Assembly (NCBI GenBank): GCA_032716605.1
Contig: CM064509.1
Location: 44,681,120 to 44,745,119, forward strand
Length of the DNA: 64,000 bases
Source of the DNA: Paralithodes platypus
Taxonomy: Eukaryota; Arthropoda; Malacostraca; Decapoda; Lithodidae
Direction: 5' to 3'
Shown: piece by piece, positions 31,352-41,882 of the stretch
Numbering within the stretch: position 1 is the stretch's first letter
How the letters are laid out: every line of letters starts with the position of its first letter
The notes under the pieces: model-generated
What the model saw: only the letters and a program-made list of their open reading frames with translations
The model's database searches: none
What the model was told of the DNA's origin: nothing
Translations under genes and position numbers: made by a program

Positions 31352-32075
31352 AGTTTTTACTGAGAAAGACGAGATATTGACTATGAGTACCGGGTCACCC
31401 CCCATTAAAATTGATGTGCCTTATTGGGCAAGAGATAATAAAAAGACTTATTATAGATGAAGACAACTGAAATTATGTAATCAAATATATACTGAGTTGA
31501 ATACTAGCTTTCAATTGGTTAGTAAAGCAAAAGCTATCAGTTAGTACTAGTGTTAGGGTCTGTTAGCCAGATAAGTAGTAGTTAAATGTGTATGGTGATT
31601 TCCTAAGCCTTTGTGAGAGTTTAACTTGGGTTATAATAGTATAACAGGAACAAAGGGTTTAACCTGCAACTGCCGAAATAGACTAAATTTATTAGGGAGC
31701 AGAGAAATCTGACTTAAAGTAAAGAATTATGGCATTACCTGCCCATTTGGAAACTATTCTGTTAACAAAGGAAAATTAATTATTATAATAATTTATAGAT
31801 ACAACATCGTCAAAGCATGATATCGATTGCGTGTGATATCTATTGATGAAGAAATAATAACGTACATTATCCAATGCAAAGTTTTCCTTTTTAGTTCATA
31901 GTTATTGCGACTCGAAACTGAGGTCGAGTTAAGTCAATCTTTGAATAGCGCCTACACAGATATATTGCAATGGGAATTGACAGTTCCACAGGACAAGATT
32001 TTACTGTGTAATAGTAGATATTCAGCCGCTTCTAGTTTGAAATTATTTCGACTCGGACCGAGAACCAATAAGGGG
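31352..32075 (+). repeat. Dispersed repeat C, copy 2
   Basis: Counterpart of 18003-18798, roughly 85-90 percent alike by eye. Its right end runs into AATAAGGGGGGAGATAGG (32068-32085), which looks like a polypurine tract, supporting an origin in the 3' non-coding part of an LTR element. 32090-32600 is AT-rich and shows no gene. Confidence 0.7.
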
Positions 32076-32604
32076 GGAGATAGGCCTTTTACCCATTGAA
32101 AAATTCGATGTTTCTGTTTGTCTTTTAAGCTTCCTATGACACTGTACAATCGTACAATCAAGTTTTCACATCTGATTCCTGTTACTCACCCTACACCCAC
32201 CCTTCAGACAACCATGGGACTCACAGTACTAAAGAATATACATGGTATTTATTTTTAAAAACAATTAAAACCTGCCCATTAAATGAGTAACTCATTTTTG
32301 TTTACAAACATTCCATCACGAATGCAGAAATGCTATATTTTGACTTTGATTGCCGTTTATGTATAATTGTTTATTTTTTTTTCATTTCAAAGAAATAAGA
32401 AATTTAATTTTCATAAAAAATGGATTCTGTAAAAAACATTTTAATTGAAAAAATCAATGCTCTAAGGATCTGTTCTTGTATGGGAACAATTAGGATATCT
32501 GGAGTCCATTTATTTGCATAAATTTAAAAAAATTCATCATAATAATAAAACAAATCTAGCATCAGACATGAGCGGTTTATGTTAAATCTGTCTTAATCAA
32601 TATT

Positions 32605-33500
32605 TTGCATCTATCTATCTATCTATCTATCTATTGCCGGACACCTTAATCCCCTTAACTCTTCCTACCCGGGCTGTCTTACCCAATGACGGTCGCCCCT
32701 ACCCGGGCGAAATGGCTGAAAAACGTCTAGGCCTAGGCTACCGTATTTATGTTTATTTTCACTGCTAGAACTTTCCCACTCATCTATAATCGTAGTGCGG
32801 TTTTCAATCTGTATTTTGGCGTTGAGTAGAGCTCTGTAAGGCAACTGGTTCAGTTGTGATGACGATTTCAGTGGAGCAAATATTGCAGAGATGTTGCCAA
32901 TATGGGGGCTTTTCAGACACTAATTTCGTCTGACGTCAGAACAATAACATTGAAGAGTCTTCTCCTTCTTGTTTTCGGAGGTGCGGTGATGCAACGCTTG
33001 GGTTTGTTGACATACGTCGTACGCACAGCGTTCAGACCAAGCTTAATTAGGCTATTAAGCTGCTGCCTTAGGTAAGGCATACCGGGTAGCGGCCCTTCTT
33101 TCGAGCTGTCCTTACCTAAGGCAGACCGGGTAGGAAGGGTTAATGAGGGTGGCCATACACAAAATACCCCCAAGCAGATCAATCCCTGTAAGAGGGATAA
33201 CCCATACCAGTTTACTGAAGGACTTACAGGATTGACCAGTCAATTTAGGGTCTATCCAAATATGAGGCCTTCTATGTATCGTTTTAGCACTCTCTTTCTA
33301 CAGTGGTGTGTGGCTAGTCCATCCACTTACCTGTTTCACCCTTAGGTAAGCAGTACGGATTTGAATAAGGCTTACTCCCCTACACAGGTCGACGACCAAG
33401 GCTGACGAGTCCCATTTACCCGGATTGTTATAAGGTTGTCTCCCCTAGATGAGATGCCGACCTAGGCTAACGAGTCCAATCCACCCAAATATTTTCCATA
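32605..33500 (-). repeat. LINE-B-family 3' end with (ATAG)n tail, split by a MITE
   Basis: On the minus strand the sequence ends TGTCCGGCAATAGATAGATA, the same 3' end type as LINE-B at 3940-3970. The 3' UTR-like part continues beyond the MITE from 33144 to about 33500 (GTGTATGGCCACCCTCATTA on the minus strand). No coding part is recognisable, so it may be a 5'-truncated LINE or a SINE using the LINE tail. Confidence 0.55.
32659..33139 (+). mobile_element. TTAA-MITE family 2
   Basis: 481 bp between TTAA at 32655-32658 and 33140-33143. Ends CTCTTCCTACCCGG and (reverse) CCCTTCCTACCCGG give a clear inverted repeat of at least 14 bp with one mismatch, extending weakly to about 25 bp. Subterminal CTGCCTTAGGTAAGGCA and CCTTACCTAAGGCAG on the right side add palindromic structure. 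No coding capacity. Terminal sequence differs from family 1; TTAA plus a C-rich TIR again points to a piggyBac-type enzyme. Confidence 0.88.
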
Positions 33501-33741
33501 CATAATAAATAGTAAACTCACCAAGTATAATTTAATTTGGAGCATTAGAATAAGAAATATGTTCAATTTCAAAATACACCGAAAAGGAAAAAAAAAAAAA
33601 TATATATATTAGGCCTATATACAAAACAAAAATATTATGAATTGTCAGAAACTGACTGAAACTTGTCCTATACATTTACAATAGTATGAATCAGATTCCC
33701 TGCAAGTTTCATTGAAATCCATCAACAAATAATGAAAATCC

Positions 33742-33835
33742 AGTATACGGAATATGAATTGCCTTTTGAGTTAATAAAATAAAATATAGGTTTCTGGTCA
33801 ACTGTCAGATAATTTCTACCCTATTAGTAGGCCTA
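33742..33835 (+). repeat. Partial LTR copy of the gypsy-like element
   Basis: TATACGGAATATGAATTGCC through TTTCTACCCTATTAGTA matches 24507-24600 with about 10 differences. The left flank does not match any part of the window. Probably a fragment of a second LTR. Confidence 0.6.
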
Positions 33836-33966
33836 TAATTATTTAAGTATACAAACTACATTGGCTACTAGTAGACAATTTTATTCGGCTTCAAAAGCGC
33901 CTCCAGCAACTATCAGACTTTGAACTATATCACTTAACCCTTCTTGCTACCATAGATCCTTCTTAA

Positions 33967-34444
33967 CACCTTAAGAGCGGGTGGAGGAGTATATTTGATG
34001 TGCCGCCCAGCGGCGGGTTTTACCGTAAACGAGCTTGTTTCCGTGCTCATTTTCATGCATAAACAAGAGCCAGAGCGTAATACAAGTATGCATCCCTGAA
34101 AGGGCGTTAATTCAGCTTTCCAATGACACCAGAACCATCCTTCTACGATGGCTGGTTGTCTTGCAACGATCATGCAACCAAAGGGCAAAATCGGTAAAAT
34201 ACGGTCATTTTCTTACATTATTACGTGTGAAACGAGTGAGAGCGGGTGGAGTACAAATGAGTACAGCTCAGTAGCTCCACGGCCACCGTGGTGAGCGGTC
34301 ATGAGGTAACCTACGCTCCTCCCACTGCTCCGCTCTCTCTCAGAGCACATTACGTGCTCAAAATTGCACTCGACAATAGCCGGGACCCGCCACATAGGCC
34401 ACATTTATTTAACTCGACAATAGCCGGGTGCCGCCAGTTAAGGG
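33967..34444 (-). mobile_element. TTAA-MITE family 1, copy 5
   Basis: 478 bp between TTAA at 33963-33966 and 34445-34448, inverted relative to copies 2-4. Ends CACCTTAAGAGCGG and CCCTTAACTGGCGG (reverse). Both subterminal units read GGCTATTGTCGAGT (reverse strand), unlike other copies. Confidence 0.93.
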
Positions 34445-34448
34445 TTAA

Positions 34449-35560
34449 ACTGCACAGAATCACCTAAATATAGCTAGAATATAAATAATAAGACGTTGCC
34501 GTTACATATGCGAGTTAATGATCGTATATGTTATGTTCACCTAATTCAGATATGCATTGAACGGAATAAATAATTTGAAGAACATCACATGAATCATAAC
34601 AGGGATTTTTTTTTTTACAGATAGCTTATTGTCTCGCATATTCAAATCAAATTACTAAAACAAAGAAACATATATCTCGAAAAGTTGATAACTTGCAAAG
34701 GAAAATTCCATACTATGATACACTTAACTGTAAAAGACTGGACCATACGACCGAATTTCCCGGCACCTATTGCTTGACAACTTTAACCTGACAACTAGAC
34801 TGAAGGTAGATTAGCTTACTGTTTTTTTTTTTTTTTTAAACAATGAATTTCGAAGCTTTGAGAATGGAAGCCGGAATTATACTCTGTTATGACATGGCTT
34901 ATATAATGTTGGGAACACGAACCTACTTACTGGTGCATTTTCTTACTATACTGTGTAAAATATATTTGCTAATGCGCCTTGTAATATAAAATTGTTGATT
35001 GTAAAGCAGGAATAACTAAGAGGAACGCCTTAGAGTTACATGTTGACTTGTAGCTAATCCCGGACTCCGATACAACTTGATGCGGAAATGCTCTTGGTGT
35101 GACCAGGGTCTCAAGAAGCTGTTTACCTTCATGTTGAACAGATGAACAGTAAATATATGTGAGTTTGTTATGGATGTATATTAGGATGAATTTGATTTAA
35201 TATACTGATGATGCCATAAATGTAACTTTTAATAGCTTGTACTTCAGCTAAATATCGATGTCTACGGCATGAACCTTCTTATTACTAAAACTAGCAAATG
35301 GTCAGTTGGCTGTTTTGTCTTACATGAAACAGGTGTAAACGGCCCCACTCCTAAGCAACCACAGTCTATAACGGCCACAACATTAAGCGACATAGGTTTA
35401 GATTGCTTAAGCTATGTTAAGGTAGTTTAAGTTAGGATAGATAGGTTTATGTTAAAAGCTTGTCTAGGTGAGACATTAGGCCAAATATTGTGCTGTCGCT
35501 GTTTTGACTATATCCGTTATGGCTGTGGCCGTTTAGGTGTGTTGCAGTTACGACTATAAA
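34449..35560 (+). other. AT-rich non-coding sequence, intron candidate
   Basis: No ORF, RNA or repeat family recognised. It contains T-runs at 34608 and 34822. Because it follows the donor site of the beta-galactosidase exon, it should be intron of that gene. Confidence 0.4.
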
Positions 35561-35569
35561 ATCACTTAC

Positions 35570-35665
35570 CTATTCCCTCTAGCGGGTTGTATTTGGCGAG
35601 GATGTTCTTGGTCATGTTGTACTTGACCGTGTAGTCTCCCGCTTCAGTCAGTATAGCGTCGTAGT
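35570..35665 (-). CDS. Internal exon of a GH35 beta-galactosidase gene (GLB1-like)
   Basis: The only host coding sequence I recognise. On the minus strand a strong acceptor (pyrimidine-rich ATTCTCTGTTTGTGCAG) precedes 35665 and a consensus donor (ATAG/GTAAGTG) follows 35570. The 96-bp exon has phase 1 at both ends and reads DYDAILTEAGDYTVKYNMTK, then NILAKYNPLEGI. Lysosomal beta-galactosidases carry the same block (YDYDAPLSEAGD, then EKYFALR) at the end of the catalytic TIM-barrel region. The enzyme removes terminal beta-galactose from glycoconjugates in lysosomes. Neighbouring exons were not found in the window, so introns must be long or filled by the surrounding transposons. It could belong to a pseudogene, but intact splice sites and an uninterrupted frame argue against that. 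Confidence 0.75.
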
Positions 35666-35669
35666 CTGC

Positions 35670-36470
35670 ACAAACAGAGAATATTTTGTTATAGCTGCTT
35701 AGAGAAACAAAGAAAAATACGTTTGACTTTATATTGTTTTCCAGGAAGAAAGAACAACGTTTGGTGTTATAGGTGCTTGAAGACAAAAAACAAAACTCGC
35801 TTGACGGTGACTGTATGAATTAAGAAAACAAAAGACACTTATGGTGACTATGAAAGAAGAAAACAAAAGACGCTTGATGGTTGCATTGCCTTATGAAGGA
35901 AATTGAATAATGTTTGATGTTCTATCTACTAAAAATTAGAAATATTAAACACTTGATTCTAAAATGCATAAAGAAAACATTAAGCAGTTTTAATGTTATT
36001 GTTGGGAGATCACCCAAGTTGAGGAAACAGCCTATGGTGGAACAGCCCTAGAGGAAAGTAGCCACTCCTTATGACACTCCAGATCCCCGATCCCCCCCGC
36101 GTCCCTGATCGAGCTAGAAGACTAAACCCCTGCAACATGATGAGTGGAGCACTCCCCATCCCCACGCTCCCCCATTGGACAAACAAAAGCCATGCAACTG
36201 ATGACGTCACGCCAGACAGACCGTCAGATTGGCAGAGATGCTCACCTGGGCACCCACCCAATTGGCTGGCTAAAAGGGAAAGAGGAAACAGGAGCTTGGG
36301 ACGTGAAACTGGATTCAAGAGATGTGAAACCAGACACAAGAAAAGTGACAGACCGCAACCTGACCTGAGGGGCACTTGTGATTGGCTGGCAGAGGAACAA
36401 GCCATCCACCACCAGGTCTTATAAGGATCCCTTACTGCAGCTAGAAACAGTGGCAACCCGGGGCTGCGTG
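35670..36470 (+). other. Non-coding sequence upstream of the exon
   Basis: Likely intron. 35730-35960 has loosely repeated A-rich blocks (GAAGAAAACAAAAGACGCTT type); a similar motif (GTTATAGGTGCTT) is seen at 35766 and 44547. 36010-36470 is a GC-richer segment with long frames on both strands but no recognisable domain; it ends with CTTATAAGGATCC just before the 5S-like module, as in copy 1. Confidence 0.4.
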
Positions 36471-36480
36471 GTTGGCAACG

Positions 36481-36548
36481 CTGGTTTCGATCAGCGGGGT
36501 TAAGCTACGTAGGGTCTGGTCAGTAGCTGGATGGGTGACCATCTGGTA
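36481..36548 (+). repeat. 5S rRNA-derived module, copy 2
   Basis: CTGGTTTCGATCAGCGGGGT, GGTCTGGTCAGTAGCTGG and ATGGGTGACCATCTGG match copy 1 and the 5S rRNA internal promoter. The upstream GGTTGGCAACGCTGGTTTCG is also shared with copy 1 (TGTTGGCAACACTGG). It is followed within 20 bp by the TCCTACAC minisatellite instead of repeat A. Confidence 0.75.
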
Positions 36549-36559
36549 CGGGGCGTAGT

Positions 36560-37375
36560 CACATCTCTTACACAACTACACAAGTTGGAGTACTGCCACA
36601 TATCCTACACATAGTTGGTCATATTTCCTACACAAAAACAAGTATCCAGCACATTTCTTACACCAAAACTGAGTACCCAGCATATCTCCTACACCAAACG
36701 GTGCATCCGGCATAACTCCTACAATTATACTGTCATATTTCCTACACAAAAACAAGTATCCAGCACATTTCCTACACCAAAACTGAGTACCCAGCATATC
36801 TCCTACACCAAACGGTGCATTCGGCATAACTCCTACAATTATACTGTCATATCTCCTACAATATTTATTCTGATACTGAGTACCCAGCATATCTCCTACA
36901 CCACACGGTGCATCCGGCATAACTCCTACAATTATACTGTCATATCTCCTACAATATTTATTCTGATACTGAGTACCCAGCATATCTCCTACACCACACG
37001 GTGCATCCGGCATAACTCCTACAATTATACTGTCATATCTCCTACAATTCTGATACTGAGTACCCAGCATATCTCCTACACCAAACGGTGCATCCGGCAT
37101 AACTCCTACAATTATACTGTCATATCTCCTACAATTCTGATACTGAGTACTCAGCATATCTCCTACACCACACGGTGCATCCGGCATAACTCCTACAATT
37201 ATACTGCCATATCTCCTACAATTCTGATACATGATCAGTGCTCCTACAACGGTGCATCCGGCATAACTCCTACATTATACTGTCATATCTCCTACAATTC
37301 TGATACTGAGTACCAGGATATACACAAACGGTGCATCCGGCATAATATATACTGTATCTCCTACAATTTTTTTGT
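36560..37375 (+). repeat. TCCTACA minisatellite 1, units of 77-114 bp
   Basis: Eight or more units. GTGCATCCGGCATAACTCCT recurs at 36701, 36815 (one change), 36908, 37001, 37088, 37175, 37252 and 37331, giving periods 114, 93, 93, 87, 87, 77 and 79. Each unit contains several TCCTACA cores. Periods of 87-93 bp keep long frames open on both strands, but these are array artefacts. 37380-38190 is unassigned AT-rich sequence with G-runs (37895-37910). Confidence 0.9.
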
Positions 37376-38193
37376 ATTTCTCTTTAATAGATAAGTATAT
37401 AAAATTAAACTGTAAAACCACATGATCAGTGCTCATCAACGTGATCACGTGCGTAAAAATTTATTACTGATCCTGAAAAAGAAAAAAATACATCCTCTAT
37501 AAAGCCTACCTCGCAAGAGGCGGGGGGGTTTGTTTACATCCGCCGCGAGTGTAGCCTCGGCGACTCGCGTTGGGGAAAATTAGGTTTTTGGCCCCTACTG
37601 TTTAAATATATGAAGATTTCAATAATTCCTGAGGGGAGGGAGGGCTGCCCCCACCCAACATATTTTGTATCTCACGGCAAACGGTTATGGCCAAATAGTA
37701 ATTTTTCGCGAGTGGAGGGGCGTGGTTTTAGATTGTTGTTTAATGGGTGAATATGAATTTCCGCCTATTATCACACATCAAAACAAACTTACACAACTCT
37801 AAACTAGATAAAACCATTTTTTAGCAATTTAATTACATAAATTTTATATTGACCGACACTTTAAATACCTTTTTCTTACCCATAATTGTATAAGGGGGTG
37901 GGGGGGGGGGGAATACAGTCCAACTACAATTTTGACCTCCGACAAGACGGCTCGGAAAATTTCACTAAGATGGTCACTAATTTTCCCATGGATTTTTTTA
38001 TTTTTCTCGGTTAGTTTTGATCAATATATAGTGTTTGGAAATAATTACAACCCTCGGAAAAACCGTTTTCCCCATTATACAACGATCTTCAGCCTGATAG
38101 TGGGGAGGGCTATGAAGTACAGGGAAAATGAGGGGTTAAATGCGTAAAACGGCGATAAAAACGTATTTTAGCAAAACTTGGCTCAGGTTTTTA

Positions 38194-38673
38194 CCCATAA
38201 CTAGCGGCGCGCAACATTAAGTCGAGTATAATAAATCTGGACTATCTGGCGGCGCTCGACATAGGTCGTGTGGCAATTTCAGCACGTAATGTTGCTGAGA
38301 GAGAGAGACAAGTGGTGGCAGGAGAGTAGCGAGCGTATGACTGCTCCAGACCACCGCGGCGAACCTACTGACACGAATCCCACCTCCTCCCTCCCTCTCT
38401 CACTCTCTACATACGTAATTATATGGGGAAAGTGCCGAATTACATGCTTTTTGCACTCGCGTTGCGCGGTTGTTGCAAGAAAACTAGCCATCATAAAAGG
38501 ATCGTTATGGTGTCATTGGAAAGCTCTGTTTATGCCCTTTCAGGTATAGATACTTGTTTTACGCTCTGGGTCTTATATAGGCATGAAAATGATCATGTAA
38601 ACAGCCCTATTTTGGGTAAAAACACCCCGCTGGTGGCTACATATTATATACCGCCTAGGCCGCTCTTAAGGTG
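38194..38673 (+). mobile_element. TTAA-MITE family 1, copy 3
   Basis: About 480 bp. Right TTAA at 38674-38677; the left target reads TTAC (38190-38193), one base changed. Ends CCATAACTAGCGGC and GCCGCTCTTAAGGTG. It interrupts a sequence with AAAACTTGGCTCAGGTTTT, which belongs to the palindromic array to the right, so it inserted into that array. Confidence 0.88.
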
Positions 38674-38689
38674 TTAAGGTATTTCAAAG

Positions 38690-39100
38690 GCCTAAAACCC
38701 AATATTTCGAAAACCCGAGCCAAGTTTTGGCCAAAGCTGGCTCGGATTTTGCGAGTTTGTAGAGTAAAAAATGACAGTAACCTAATTTTGAAATTTGGCT
38801 CAGGTTTTCCGAAATTGTTAAGCCATAAACCCCGAATTTTGGAAAACCCGAGCCAAGTTTTGGCAAAACTTTGCTCGGATTTTGCGAGTTTTAAAATTAA
38901 ACAAATTCCAGTAACCTAATTTAGAAATTTGGCTCATGTTTCCCTAAATTGCAAACCCCAAACAGCCGAATTTTGGAAAACCCGAGCCAAGTTTTGGCAA
39001 AACTTGGCTCGGATTTTGCGAGTCGAAAAAGACTAACCAAATGTCGGAAATCGGCTCATGTTTTCCCTAATTGCAAAGCCATATAACCAGATTTATCGAA
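38690..39100 (+). repeat. 133-bp tandem repeat with 31-bp palindrome, three units
   Basis: AACCCGAGCCAAGTTTTGG recurs at 38712, 38845 and 38979 (period 133-134). Each unit contains a near-perfect palindrome, CCGAGCCAAGTTTTG followed by its reverse complement around one central base; it is complete in the third unit at about 38982-39012. A degenerate fourth piece lies left of MITE copy 3 at 38170-38190. Confidence 0.88.
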
Positions 39101-39373
39101 AACGTAGGACTTATTTAAATCATAAATATCCAGTAACATAGACCAAGTACATTGGATACAAGCCTAATCCACACCTAACGCCTACAATGTGTCCGTAGTA
39201 CCTAGTAGGCCTACGTGGGATACAACACGAACCCTTACCGGTGCCATGGCGGTTGGGCCGCCGCCCATTTAGTATTCGGGCGTATCTGTAAATACTACCG
39301 CATCTACGAATCTTGTTTTCGAGACCTAGTATATTAACCTAACCAAACAACCCAACCTAACCTAACCTAGACC

Positions 39374-39695
39374 CAGTACGTGGGATACTAAACTAGCCCT
39401 TGCATGCCAGCTACAGCGGATTCATAGTACTCAGTACGTGGGATACTAAACTAGCCCTTCCATGCCAGCTACAGCGCATTCATAGTACTCAGTATGTGGG
39501 ATACTAAACTAGCCCTTGCATGCCAGCTACAGCGGATTCATAGTACTCAGTATGTGGAATACTAAACTAGCCCTTGCATGCCAGCTACAGCGGATTCATA
39601 GTACTCAGTATGTGGGATACTAAACTAGCCCTTGCATGCCAGCTACAGCGGATTCATAGTACTCAGTACGTGGGATACTAAACTAGCCCTTGCAT
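39374..39695 (+). repeat. 58-bp minisatellite, 5.5 units
   Basis: AGTACGTGGGATACTAAACT or its one-base variant occurs at 39375, 39433, 39491, 39549, 39607 and 39665, exactly 58 bp apart. Units are nearly identical. CCTAACCTAACCTA just upstream (39350-39369) is a short telomere-like run. 39700-40250 shows no gene. Confidence 0.95.
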
Positions 39696-40258
39696 AAAAT
39701 GATCCATTATCGTATTGATTACCCATTAATTTCCGGAAGTTTAAACCTATGCGAAAAAATCTTACCTCTTACACGTCACATCAGTAGGCAAGCACCCATG
39801 TTCTGTAAATACTTTCAGGGCAATAGTAATATTTCTTGTAGTTTCTACAATAACACAGTGTGGCAGAGGCGAACACTGGACCTTTACAGTCTACCGCCAT
39901 GACTCGACTGGCAATTATCAGGTAAATCAAATTGGGTATCTGTGATTGGCCGATTGCAATGACGTAATCATCATATTACACCTGAGTGATTGGCTACCGA
40001 GGGTATGCGTGACGTAGCCTATGCGTTATAATGACGTCTTCACAAAAAAAAACAATAGGAACCCAGTAGTGTCTCGTGACGTGATGCGCAAAGGTGTGGA
40101 AATGAACAGCTGTAGTTTCGACAGAGCTAGGCAGGTGGAGTTAGTGTTGACTAAAAAGCTAGTGGACAGACCTCGGGAGACAGGTGAAAATTGGGTGTGT
40201 ACGAATCGGTGCCGTCTATAGGAAGGTATTGACAACCATGTTACGAAAACATTCCATT

Positions 40259-40620
40259 TTAGTACCATATATTTTTATTAGGTTTTGCCGAGGCATAAAA
40301 TACATTTTCATATGATGTGTAGAGCATATAGATTCCATATATGTTTTCAAATATTGCAAAATAATTTGTGACCAACTTATTCAGTAATACTGACGGCTCT
40401 TCCTCCACACTTGGGGTGCTGAACGCAACGCAGGTATAGTTTGATGTTTCTGGCCACATTTCGGATGTACCGGAATCCAGAGTTGTCTTCGTAAACCACT
40501 GCATTGAAGCGGATGTTCCCCTCAATTCTAGCCATGCTTGGTGGAGTAAAGCAGTGGAGTACAAGGCCCAGAAATACCGTCTGTCCCGACGAATGGAGAA
40601 AAAGTATACTGCTGGTTGGA
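40259..40620 (-). other. Unidentified ORF
   Basis: About 100 codons open on the minus strand (WLELRGTSASMQWFTKTTLD, then SEMWPETSNYTCVAFSTPSV). Residue composition is protein-like and the frame extends upstream without an ATG to about 40615, so it could be an exon. I see no clear splice acceptor or family signature. Function unknown. Confidence 0.25.
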
Positions 40621-40799
40621 GACTAAACTCGAATCAACTCGACGTGTGTCTGAATGTGAACGATACTTTTCTCCCTATTTAGGTTGCGCCACATTTCCTA
40701 CACTCGACTCGTGTCTGTCCCGAAGACTCGAATCAACTCGACTCGTCGGGTGAGTAGTGAGACAGTAGCGCCGAGTACAGATAGAGGCTCCTCCCCGTA

Positions 40800-41240
40800 T
40801 ACACGGCAGTGTAGGAAATGTGACTGTATAGATTTTTGTGTGTAGGAGATATGCTGTATCTCTGTAGGAAATATGTCACTACACTAAAAACTGCTAAATT
40901 TGTAGGAGATGTGACGTGTAGGAAATACGCAGTATACATGGTGTAGGAAATGTGGCGTAGGAGATATGCTGCATCTCTGTAGGAAATATGTCACTACACT
41001 AAAAACTGCGAAATTTGTAGGAGATGTGACGTGTAGGAAATACGCAGTATACAGGGTGTAGGAAATGTGGCGTAGGAGATATGCTGTATCTCTGTAGGAA
41101 ATATGTCACTACACTAAAAACTGTGTAGGAGATATGCAGAATATGTGTAGGAAATATGTCATTACTCTAAAAACTGCTAAAGTTGTAGATGTGACATGTA
41201 GGAAATACGCAGTATACATGGTGTAGGAAATGTGGCGCAC
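40800..41240 (-). repeat. TCCTACA minisatellite 2, 115-bp units
   Basis: GTAGGAAATATGTCACTACA recurs at 40864, 40979 and 41094 (period 115) with GTAGGAGATATGCTG between. On the minus strand the core is TCCTACA, as in minisatellite 1. The array ends 20 bp before the 5S-like segment of repeat A copy 2. 40565-40800 contains TCGACTCG-type short repeats. Confidence 0.9.
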
Positions 41241-41258
41241 CCCCCCTGGTACCAGCAC

Positions 41259-41882
41259 AGCAGTAGCTGGATGGGTGAACGCCCAGTAACAGCACATATC
41301 AGATGTTGCCACACATACATGGGGTCGGTGAAATTTCCTTGGCTTGCCACCAGGGTCCATGTAGCCCAGGAGTGTTGAACAAACTCCAATCCCTGTGTAG
41401 TTCCGTCTCACTCAGACGAAAATGAGTACCTGATGTCGTTGTCGTTCAAATGAATTCAGGGACTTGATTGGTAGCTTCCTACTACCCCCAAAACACACGA
41501 GAATGAGAACTTGGTTAGCCACCAGGATTGCTCATGAGTCATTGGGCTGGCTTTCTCTCGTGTTAGCCTTGTCCCAGTAAAAGTGGGTACCTAGAGTGTA
41601 AAATCGGCTTTGGCATGGTCGTATCCTTGGGTAAAATGGATTACATGTCTCACCTTTACTATATTCCCTGTCTATCTATGTTCGTCCGTCCTGTCTGTCC
41701 CTCCCTCCTCAAAACACAAGTCCCGCATGTTGTGTCAAGCCCCGACGCCTTCATCTCCTACTACAACTCATTTCCTCACCCCCTACTACTTCCTCTGTCC
41801 CAACTCTGGTATTCGAGGCATTGGGGTGATTAAAATTATTACTTGTCTCACCTTTAATATATTTCCTGTCTGTGTCTAGAAA
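41259..41882 (+). repeat. Dispersed repeat A, copy 2 (with 5S box-C segment)
   Basis: Counterpart of 28431-29060, from CAGCAGTAGCTGGATGGGTG to TAATATATTTCCTGTCTGTG. Similarity is high in the first 170 bp and in the block ACGCCTTCATCTCCTACTAC. It lacks the full 5S module; only the box-C part is present. The internal end duplication (TTACTTGTCTCACCTTTAATA, earlier TTACATGTCTCACCTTTACTA) is shared with copy 1. Confidence 0.8.

Noticed and set aside
36576..37394. Open frames of 218 and 259 codons over the TCCTACA minisatellite
   Set aside because: They follow the tandem units, have low complexity and no domain. Unit lengths of 87 and 93 bp preserve the frame.
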